Below are positions 17,598 through 25,500 of a stretch of 64,000 nt of DNA, piece by piece. The notes beneath the pieces are model-generated. The model saw only the letters and a list, made by a program, of their open reading frames with translations, made no database searches and was not told the DNA's origin. Each line of letters starts with the position of its first letter. Position 1 is the first letter of the stretch. Made by a program: the position numbers and the translations under genes. This DNA comes from Streptomyces sp. V3I7. Its GTDB lineage: Bacteria; Actinomycetota; Actinomycetes; Streptomycetales; Streptomycetaceae. The stretch is taken from contig NZ_JAUSZK010000001.1 in the NCBI RefSeq assembly GCF_030817495.1, positions 1,467,001-1,531,000 on the forward strand, read 5' to 3'.

Positions 17598-17642
17598 CAC
17601 GGCTGCCGCCGGTGCCCAGCGCGGGTGCCGGCGGCAGCCGTG
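17598..17642. terminator. Strong bidirectional terminator between ectD and a convergent aminotransferase
   Basis: Arms 17598-17617 and 17623-17642 form a 20-bp stem (two G-T wobbles) with a 5-base loop AGCGC. It begins 18 bases after the ectD stop and ends 6 bases before the stop of the opposite gene, so it can serve both. Confidence 0.8.
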
Positions 17643-17647
17643 TGTGT

Positions 17648-18700
17648 TCAGCCGTCCAGGACGTCCAGCAGGCGGTCGACGTCGGCGGGCGTGTTGTACA
17701 GGTGGAAGGACGCGCGCAGATTGCCCGCGCGGTCGGAGACCTCGATGCCCGCGCGGCTCAACTCCGCCTGACGGTGGCCGAGTCCGGGCACGGAGACGAT
17801 CGCGGAGTCGGGTGCGGGCAGTGCCTCGTGGCCGAGCCGGGCCAGTCCGGCGCGGAACCGGTCGGCGAGGGCCAGGTCGTGGGCGCGCACGGCGTCCACG
17901 CCCAGTTCCTCGACGAGTTCGAGCGAGGGGCGCAGTCCGGCGTAGGTGAACAGGGCGGGGCTCACGTCGAACCGGCGGGCGGAGTGGGCGAGTTCGGCGA
18001 CGGGGCCGTAGCAGCTGTCCCACGGGGCCTCCGCCGCGACCCAGCCCGCGAGCAGCGGTGTCAGTCCGCCGAGGTCCTCGGGCACCACGAGGAAGGCCGC
18101 CCCGTGCGGGCCGACGAGCCATTTGTGGCCGATGCAGACGGTGAAGTCGAACGCGTCCGCGTCGATCGGCAGCCAGCCCGCGGACTGGGAGCAGTCGACG
18201 CAGGTGCGCGCGCCGTGCGTGCGGGCCGCCTCGCGCAGGGCGGGCAGGTCGGCGAGCCGTCCGTCGGCGGACTGGGCGGTGCTGACCGAGACGAGCGCGG
18301 TGCCGGGCCGGACGGACTCGGCGAGCCGTTCCAGGGGGACGGTGCGCACCTTCAGGTCGCCGCGGATGTGGAACGGGGTGACGACGGAGCTGAAGTCGTC
18401 CTCGGCGGTGAGGACTTCGGCGCCCGCGGGCAGCGCGGCGGCGACCAGCCCGATCTGGGCGGCGGCCGAGGGTCCGGTCGCCACCCGGCCGACGGGGACG
18501 CCGGCCAGCCGGGCGAAGGACGCCCGGGCGGCCTCGACGTCGGCGAAGAGCGGGTCCGTCGGCCGGCCCTCGGCCCGCAGGAGCGCGGCCTGGTGCAGCG
18601 CGGCGACCGTGCGGGCCGGGAGGAGCCCGTTGCTCGCGGTGTTCAGGTAGGTGTTCCTCGGAGCGAACTCGGCACGGACGAGGGTCTCGAAGGTCTCCAT
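17648..18700 (-). CDS. Class V aminotransferase (cysteine desulfurase/SufS-like fold), unknown substrate
   Basis: The 350-residue PLP enzyme has NTYLNTASNGLLPA near its N-terminus, ALVSVSTAQSADG, RTCVDCSQSAGWLPID with the PLP Asp, and the lysine motif FTVCIGHKWLVGPHG. It lacks the His-Cys loop of true cysteine desulfurases, so it probably acts as an aminotransferase or lyase. The start could be ATG 18700 or ATG 18736 (12 residues longer); the shorter fits the family's usual beginning. It converges with ectD; a metabolic link to ectoine is possible but not shown. Confidence 0.82.
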   Translation of the reverse strand: METFETLVRAEFAPRNTYLNTASNGLLPARTVAALHQAALLRAEGRPTDPLFADVEAARASFARLAGVPVGRVATGPSAAAQIGLVAAALPAGAEVLTAEDDFSSVVTPFHIRGDLKVRTVPLERLAESVRPGTALVSVSTAQSADGRLADLPALREAARTHGARTCVDCSQSAGWLPIDADAFDFTVCIGHKWLVGPHGAAFLVVPEDLGGLTPLLAGWVAAEAPWDSCYGPVAELAHSARRFDVSPALFTYAGLRPSLELVEELGVDAVRAHDLALADRFRAGLARLGHEALPAPDSAIVSVPGLGHRQAELSRAGIEVSDRAGNLRASFHLYNTPADVDRLLDVLDG

Positions 18701-18826
18701 GGGACCACTGTGCGGCCCCGCGAAGTCGCCGTCCATCGCGGATGATTACAGGGTTTCTCCCAGGAGCGCTTATACGTCACCGCCGAGCAGCGCTTCTCCC
18801 CCGTCGGCCGCCGGAGACGCTCCCGT

Positions 18827-19561
18827 TCAGCTCTTCGGTACGGCGCACCCGTCCGGCCCACACGCCTCGGCGCCGCCGTCGCCGCCATCGCCGCCCTCTT
18901 CGAACAGCCGGAGCACCGTCTGCTCGCCCCACGCCTGGTTCAGCGCCTGGGTGAAGACCTCGTCGGGCTGGGCGCCGGAGACGCCGTACTTGCGGTCGAT
19001 GACGACGAAGGGCACGCCGCTGATGCCGAGCTGGGCGGCCTCGGCCTCGTCGGCGCGGACCTCGTCGGCGTAGGCGGTGGGGTCGGCGAGCACCGCACGC
19101 ACCTCGTCGGCGTCGAGTCCGGCCTCGACGGCCAGCTCCACCAGGCGCTCGTCGCCCTCGGTGAAGACGGACCGCTCCTCGGCGAAGTTGGCCCGGTACA
19201 GCGCCTGGAGCAGCTCGCTCTGCCGGCCGCGCTCCTTGGCGAGGTGCAGCAGGCGGTGCATGTCGAAGGTGTTGCCGTGGTCGCGGCCGCGGGTGCGGTA
19301 GTCGAGCCCCTCGGCGGCGGCCTGCGCGCCCAGGTTGTCCTCGCCGGCCTGTGCCTGCGCCTCGCTCATGCCGTACTTCCGGGTCAGCATGGTGATCACC
19401 GGCTGGGCGTCGCCCTTGGCGCGGCCGGGGTCCAGCTCGAAGGACCGGTGGACCACCTCGACGTCGCCGCGGTGCGGGAAGGCCGCGAGCGCCTTCTCGA
19501 AGCGGGCCTTGCCCACGTAGCACCAGGGACAGGCGATGTCGCTCCAGATTTCGACGCGCAT
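18827..19561 (-). CDS. DsbA-family oxidoreductase (FrnE/2-hydroxychromene isomerase-like)
   Basis: The 244-residue cytoplasmic thioredoxin-fold protein has the active-site motif CPWC at Cys11-Cys14 (SDIACPWCYVG), a helical insertion in the middle and the cis-Pro region GISGVPFVVIDRKYGVSGAQ. FrnE-type proteins act as disulfide or polyketide-related oxidoreductases; the role here is unknown. There is no signal peptide. The C-terminal tail is Gly/Asp-rich with two extra cysteines (EACGPDGCAVPKS). ATG 19561 is the first credible start. Confidence 0.88.
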   Translation of the reverse strand: MRVEIWSDIACPWCYVGKARFEKALAAFPHRGDVEVVHRSFELDPGRAKGDAQPVITMLTRKYGMSEAQAQAGEDNLGAQAAAEGLDYRTRGRDHGNTFDMHRLLHLAKERGRQSELLQALYRANFAEERSVFTEGDERLVELAVEAGLDADEVRAVLADPTAYADEVRADEAEAAQLGISGVPFVVIDRKYGVSGAQPDEVFTQALNQAWGEQTVLRLFEEGGDGGDGGAEACGPDGCAVPKS

Positions 19562-19634
19562 GCGATCGGCTCTTTCCAGTTCGTACGGGACGGAGGCTCT
19601 CTCCGCGGGTACGTGAACGTTCAAGCAGGCGGGT

Positions 19635-20150
19635 TCATTCCCCGGGCGTCTCCCCGGGCACGGTGTAGCGCAGGTACAGGTGGTGGTCGCCCGCGGCGGG
19701 CGGGGTCTGCGGGTCCGGCAGCCAGCCCTCGCGGGCGTAGAACGCCTGGGCGCGCTTGTTGTCGACGTGCACGTCGAGCACGGCCGCGCGCCGCCGGTCG
19801 GCCCGCCACTGCTCCACACAGGCGGCGTGCAGGGCCCTGCCGATGCCGGACCGCCAGCGGCCGGGGTCCACATGGAACTGGAACAGCTTGACGGTGTCCG
19901 CACCCGCCCCGTCCGGCGTCCGGAAGGACGCGATGCCGACGATGCTCCCCTTCTCCACGGCGCACAGCACGTGCGCGTCGGTGCGCTCGATCGACCCGCG
20001 CCAAGCGGCCTGCCAGTCGATATCGCCCTGCGGCACGCCGTCCGGGTAGTACGTCGAACGGGCCCGCAGATGCAGATCGGCGATGGTCTCGGCCTCCGCG
20101 GGCACAGCGGTGCAGATCAGGAGGATTCCGGTCTCACGGTCATCGATCAT
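19635..20150 (-). CDS. GNAT-family N-acetyltransferase
   Basis: The 171-residue protein has the GNAT pattern: an N-terminal ADLHLRARSTYYP helix, VGIASFRTPDG strand, the acetyl-CoA loop RSGIGRALHAACVEQW and a C-terminal VHVDNKRAQAFYAREGW. The substrate is unknown. Its ATG (20148-20150) overlaps the stop of the upstream regulator gene by 4 bases (ATGA), so it is co-transcribed and probably coupled with that regulator. Confidence 0.85.
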   Translation of the reverse strand: MIDDRETGILLICTAVPAEAETIADLHLRARSTYYPDGVPQGDIDWQAAWRGSIERTDAHVLCAVEKGSIVGIASFRTPDGAGADTVKLFQFHVDPGRWRSGIGRALHAACVEQWRADRRRAAVLDVHVDNKRAQAFYAREGWLPDPQTPPAAGDHHLYLRYTVPGETPGE

Positions 20151-21124
20151 GCAGCGGAGGACGCGCCGGCTCCGCCCCCGGTTCCGCGCCGGCTGAACTG
20201 GGCGCGGTAGGCGCTCGGGGTGAGTCCGGTCCGCCGGACCAGATGGGCGCGCAGCGAGTCGGCGGTGCCGAGCCCCGAGGCGCGCGCCACCTGGTCCATC
20301 GGCAGGGTGGTGGTCTCCAGCAGTTCCCTGGCCCGCTCGATGCGCTGGTGGAGCAGCCACTGCAGGGGGCTGACGCCGCTCTCCGCGTGGAAGCGGCGGG
20401 TGAGGGTGCGGACGCTGACGCCGGCGTGCCGGGCCAGGTCGGTGAGGGTGAGCGGCTTGTCGAGGTTGCGCATGGCCCAGCCGCGGGTGTCGGCGCACAC
20501 GGTCCCGCGCTCGGGCGGCAGCGGGGTTCGGGTGAACTGGGTCTGGCCGCCGGGGCGGACCGGGGCCACCAGGGCCAGCCGGGCGACCTCGTTGGCGACG
20601 GCGGCGCCGTAGTCGGTGCGGATGACGTGCAAGCACAGGTCGAGGCCGGCCGCGTAGCCGGAGGAGGTCAGGTACGGGCCGTCCTGGGCGTAGAGCACAT
20701 CCCCCTGCATCTCGACGCCGGGGTGCCTGCGGCGCATCTCCTCGGCGTGCGCCCAGTAGGTCGTGGCCCGGCGGCCGTCGAGCAGACCGGCCTCGGCGAG
20801 GGAGAAGGCGCCGGTGCAGATGGAGGCGATACGGGTGCCCGCCCCGGCCGCCTCGCGCAGGGCCGCCACGACCCTCGGGTCCGGGGAGTAGGGCTCGCCG
20901 GTGCCGGCCACGAGCACGGTGTGCGCCTCGCGCAGCGCCTCCAGGCCGTGCGGCACATGCAGGTCGAGACCGCCGGTCGTGGCCACGGGGCCGGGGTCGG
21001 GCGCGCAGATGACGACCTCGTAGCCCGGCGCTCCGGCCACCTCGACCTTGCCGAAGAGGAGTTCGGGGATGGCGAGGTTGAACATCGACACGGGCGGCGA
21101 CGCGATGACGGCGACACGGAGCAT
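20147..21124 (-). CDS. GlxA-type transcriptional regulator (DJ-1/PfpI plus AraC HTH)
   Basis: The 325-residue protein has an N-terminal DJ-1/PfpI-like domain (about residues 1-170; SICTGAFSLAEAGLLDGRRATTYW is the nucleophile-elbow-like segment with a Cys) and a C-terminal AraC-type double HTH (LTDLARHAGVSVRTLTRRF and MDQVARASGLGTADSLR). ATG 21124 was preferred over ATG 21145 because a GGAGG site lies about 8 bases in front of it. The divergent MFS gene starts 70 bases away, making it a likely target along with the downstream acetyltransferase. Confidence 0.9.
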   Translation of the reverse strand: MLRVAVIASPPVSMFNLAIPELLFGKVEVAGAPGYEVVICAPDPGPVATTGGLDLHVPHGLEALREAHTVLVAGTGEPYSPDPRVVAALREAAGAGTRIASICTGAFSLAEAGLLDGRRATTYWAHAEEMRRRHPGVEMQGDVLYAQDGPYLTSSGYAAGLDLCLHVIRTDYGAAVANEVARLALVAPVRPGGQTQFTRTPLPPERGTVCADTRGWAMRNLDKPLTLTDLARHAGVSVRTLTRRFHAESGVSPLQWLLHQRIERARELLETTTLPMDQVARASGLGTADSLRAHLVRRTGLTPSAYRAQFSRRGTGGGAGASSAA

Positions 21125-21194
21125 GGCCAGAACCTCCGGATGCATGGCAATCGGGCCACTACTGTACGCCGTTGAAGATCCGCAGCATGGAGCC

Positions 21195-22571
21195 ATGTCA
21201 ACGAGCCAGACTCTCCCTACGCCCCAACTGACGCCTGAAAAAGGCGAGTTCACGACTTCCTCCCCGCCGGCTGTCGCGCTCGCCGCCGCGCTGCTCGGCT
21301 TCGCGCTGATCACCCTCGACGCGTCGGTGGTGAACGTCGCCCTCCCCGCGATCGGTTCCTCCCTGGGCGGAGGCCTGTCAGGTCTCCAGTGGGTGGTGGA
21401 TGCCTACACGCTGCCCTTCGCGGCCCTGATGCTCTCCACGGGCGCGCTCGCTGACCGGGCCGGGGCGAGCCGGGCGTACGGCCTGGGCATCGCGGTGTTC
21501 ACCCTGGCCTCGGCGGCCTGCGGGTTCGCCCCGGCCCTCCCGGTGCTGATCGGCGCCCGGGTGGTACAGGGCGTCGCGGCGGCCGTCGTGCTGCCCGCCT
21601 CGCTGGCCCTGGTGCGGCAGGCGTACACGGACCCGGCGCGCCGGTCCCGGGCGGTGGCCGCCTGGGCGGCGGGCGGTTCGGTGGCGGTGGCCCTCGGGCC
21701 GGTGGCCGGTGGCGCGTTGACCACGGCCTGGGACTGGCGCGGGATCTTCTTCGTCAACCTGCCGCTCGGCGTCGTCGCCCTGGCCCTGCTGACGCGGACA
21801 CGGCGCTCGGAGCGCCGGCCCGCGCCGCTGGACCTGCCCGGTCAGGCGACGGCCGTGATCGCCCTGACGGCACTCACCTTCGCGGTGATCGAGGGCGGTA
21901 CGACGCGGGCGGTGGCGTTCGTGGTGGCGGTGACCGCGGCCGTGCTGTTCGTCCGGACCGAGGCCCGTCAGCCGCATCCGGTGGTCCCGCCCGCCCTGTT
22001 CCGCGACCGGGCCGTGCGCGTGGCGGTCGCGGCGGGCGCCGCGTGCAGCGTGGCCTTCTACGGTGTGGTCTTCCTCTTCTCGCTCTTCTTCCAGCAGGCG
22101 CAGGGCCGTTCCGCGCTCTATGTCGGCCTCATGTTCCTGCCGATGACCGGGCTGATCGCGGTGACCAACGTGGTGTCGGGCAAGCTCGCGCAGCGCTACG
22201 GCCCGCGGCCGCCGATGCTGGCGGGCCAGGCGCTCGCGGTGCTGGGGCTGCTGGGCCTGCTGACCGTCGGCACCAGGACGCCCGCCACCTTGGTGGCCGT
22301 GCTCCTGATCCCGCTGGCCCTGGGCTGCGCGCTCGCCATTCCCCCGCTGACCGCCCTGATGCTGGACGCGGTGCCCGCCGAGCGCGCGGGGGTCGCGGCG
22401 GGCGTACTCAACGCGGCGCGGCAGGTGTCCGGCGGGCTCGGCATCGCCGTGTTCGGGGCGCTGGTCGCCGGCGGCTTCGCCACGGGGATGCGGACGAGCC
22501 TCGCCGTGGCCGCCGCGCTGCTCGCCCTGACCTGCCTGCTGACCGCCCGCGGGACGGCGGCCCGGGGGTGA
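21195..22571 (+). CDS. MFS multidrug exporter (EmrB/QacA, DHA2-like)
   Basis: The 458-residue integral membrane protein has at least 12 and perhaps 14 TM segments. The motif LDASVVNVALPAIG in TM1 and the loop GALADRAGASRAYG (motif A) are typical of the DHA2 drug:H+ antiporters; GPVAGGALTTAWDWRGIFFVNLPLG is motif C/D. It is transcribed divergently from the GlxA-type regulator, which may control it. The stop is only 12 bases from the stop of the convergent conflict-system gene. Confidence 0.9.
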   Translation: MSTSQTLPTPQLTPEKGEFTTSSPPAVALAAALLGFALITLDASVVNVALPAIGSSLGGGLSGLQWVVDAYTLPFAALMLSTGALADRAGASRAYGLGIAVFTLASAACGFAPALPVLIGARVVQGVAAAVVLPASLALVRQAYTDPARRSRAVAAWAAGGSVAVALGPVAGGALTTAWDWRGIFFVNLPLGVVALALLTRTRRSERRPAPLDLPGQATAVIALTALTFAVIEGGTTRAVAFVVAVTAAVLFVRTEARQPHPVVPPALFRDRAVRVAVAAGAACSVAFYGVVFLFSLFFQQAQGRSALYVGLMFLPMTGLIAVTNVVSGKLAQRYGPRPPMLAGQALAVLGLLGLLTVGTRTPATLVAVLLIPLALGCALAIPPLTALMLDAVPAERAGVAAGVLNAARQVSGGLGIAVFGALVAGGFATGMRTSLAVAAALLALTCLLTARGTAARG

Positions 22572-22583
22572 ACTTCCGCCCCG

Positions 22584-25500
22584 TCAGGCCGCCGGGACCT
22601 TTCCGGGCAGGAAGGCGCGGGCCCGCTCGGCATCGGTGTCCGTGAGGTCCTTGCGGGCGAGCAGGGGGTCCAGGACGGCGTCGGCGCCCGAGGCGGCGAA
22701 GGCGTCCGGGGTGCCGTCGGTGTGGTGCTCCAGCCAGGCCAGGGACTGGGCGATCACCCGGCGGGAGTCGTCGGGGTCGAGGTCGTCCAGGCGCAGCAGG
22801 GAGCGGAGGACGAAGCGGGACCGCCAGATGGGCATGTGGTGGTCCAGCCAGGTCAGCGCCCAGCCGGTCGCCGCCCTGCGCTGGGCCTCGGTGAGGTCGG
22901 AGCGGGTGAGGTACGGCTCCAGCAGGAAGCTGACGTCGTAGACGGCGGGGTCGGCCTGCACGCTGTCGACGACCAGGCGCAGCAGGGCGCGCGTCTGGTC
23001 GGGGGCCAGGTCGGTCCGGTTCAGCAGGGGGCCGAGCACCCGCCAGGAGTCGGGGGCGGCGTGCGCGGTGACCCAGCGCAGGGTGAAGTCGGCGAACCGG
23101 CGCAGGTGTTCGGGGCCGAGGTCGGTCCGCCACAGCAGGGGCGTGAGGACGGTCTGGGCGTTGCCCGGGCTGCCGTAGCGCTCCAGCCAGACACCGGTGA
23201 GGTCGAAGGCCTGGCCGATCTCCTCGGCGGTGAGGCCGGGCTTGGCGTTCAGCGAGACCAGGACGTGGCGGGCCTCGCCGATGGTGCCGTAGGCGCGCAG
23301 CCAGGCCGTCGTGTGGGCGGCGGCGCGGCGGGTCTCCTCGCCGGTGAGGTCGGTGCGGGCGAGCAGTGGTTCGAGGACGAAGCGGGCCTCGCGCATGGAC
23401 ACATGGCGGCTGAGCCACAGGTCGGTGAAGGCGACGGTGGCCTGGGCCCGGGCCCCGGTGATCTCCCGCCGGGTGAGCAGCTTGTCCAGGACGAAGCGGG
23501 CGTCGGGCGTGGCCACTTGGCGCTCCAGCCAGTCCGCGGCCAGGGAGATGCCGCGCTCCAGCTTGTCCGGGCCGATCCGCGTGTTCCCGATCAACGCGCC
23601 GAGCGTGAAGGTGGCCTGGGTCCCCTGCCAGTGCTGCCCCAGCCACTGCAGGGCGTGGGCGGCGGCCAGGTCGACGTCCTCGTCGGTGAGACCGGGCAGT
23701 GACAGCAGCGGCTGGAGGAGGTAGGAGGCGCCGGGCTGGATGGCGTGGTGGGCGAGCCAGGTCATGGCCGCGGCGACGGTCTGCCGGAACTGCTCCTCGG
23801 TCAGCTCGTGATGGGTGAACGTCGCCCGCAACACCCGTACTGCCTCGGGACGTTCGGCGTGCTGCTCCAGCCATGCGAGCGCGGAGGCGAGGTCCTCGCG
23901 GACCTGTTCGTCCACCGGGCCGTCGGTGGTCAGCCGCCGCGAGAGTTCGGTCGCCTCACGGAAGGTGGTGCCGTTCTGCTGCTCGCGCAGGTCGGCGAAG
24001 GCGAGCGCGCGCCGGTGCTCGTCGTCGGTGAGGCCGGTGCGCTCCAGCAGCGGCGGCAGGACGAAGTCGGCCTCCAGCGCGCGCCCGTGGTCGGTGAGCC
24101 AGGCGAGGGCCGAGGTGACCGCTCCCTTGGCCTGCACCGGGGTGAGGTCGCCGCGGCCGAGCAGCGCGCCGAGGACGTAGCCGCCGTTGCGGCCGGTGCC
24201 GTGCAGCTTCAGCCAGCGCGTCGCGTGGCCGATGGCCTGCTGGGCGTGGCCGGGCGTGAGGTCGGGGCGGGAGAGCAGGGCGCGCAGGACGTAGTCGGCG
24301 ACGTCGGTCCGGCCGTGGCAGCCGAGCCAGGTGATCGCCGACGCGATGGCCTGCCGGGCCTGTTCCTGGTCGAGGTCCTGGCGGCACAGCAGTTTGTTGA
24401 GGGTGAAGCTGGCCTCCCGGGACTCGGCGCGCGAGTCCAGCCAGGCGACGGCGACGGCGTTGGCCCGGCGGGCCGCGTCCTCGGGCAGGTCGGGGCGGTC
24501 GAGCAGGACCCTCAGGACGTATCCGGCGGAGTCGAGGTCGCCGTGGCAGCCGAGCCAGGCCGTGGCCGAGACGATGGCCTGCCGGGCCTGGCCGTCGGTG
24601 AGGTCGCCGCGGGCGAGCAGCGCGCCCAGCGCGAAGGTGGCGCCGGGGGTGGTGGCGTGGTGCTCCAGCCACTCACCGGCGTACTCGACGGCCCGGCGGC
24701 TCTCGTCCTCGGTGAGGTCGGAGCGCTCCAGCAGCGGGTGGATGAGGAAGTCCGCCTCGGTGGTGGTGGCGTGCTGTTCCAGCCACTGGCCGGCGAAGCC
24801 GACCGCCCGGCGGCTCTCGTCCTCGGTGAGGTCGGAACGCTCCAGCAGGCGGCGGATGAGGAAGTCGGCCCCGGCGGTGGCCGCGTGGTGCTCCAGCCAC
24901 TGCCCGGCGCACTGGACGGCCCGCCGCATCTGGCTCCGGGCCAGTTCGGTGCGGGCGAGGAGCGGTCGCAGGACGTACGTGGCGGGGTGCGCGGTGGCGT
25001 GCTCCTCCAGCCACCACAGGGTCATCGACGCCGCCTGGCGGGCCTCGTTCTCGGTGAGGTCGCGGCGGCTCAGCAGGGCGCGCAGCACCTTGTGCGGGTC
25101 CCACAGCGTGCGGTGGTGGCGCAGCCACTCGAGGGCGAGGGCGACCACCTGCCGTGTCTCGTCGTCGGTGAGGTCGGTGCGGGCGACGAGCGGCGGCAGG
25201 ATGTGGGCCACCTGGCGCACGGTGACGTCGTTCTCCGACCACTGCAGCGCGGCGGCGACGACCTTCCGGGTCTGCTGGAAGGTGAGGTCGGTGCGGGCGA
25301 CGAGGCCGCGCAGCACGAAGTGGGCTTCCAGGATGTCGCCGTGGCGGCGCAGCCAGCCGATCGCCTTCCAGACGGCGGGCTTGTGCTGGTCGGCCGGTAT
25401 GTCGGTCCGGCTCAGCAGGGGGCTGAGGACGTAGCTGGCCTCCCGCCGCCAGCCGTGGGACTCCAGCCAGCGCAGGGCCGCCGGGACGAGCAGCAGCGCG

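Noticed and set aside
17648..18700. Class V aminotransferase as a cysteine desulfurase
   Set aside because: It has the fold and PLP lysine but lacks the Cys-containing loop (RxGxxC) seen in SufS at 53250-54506.
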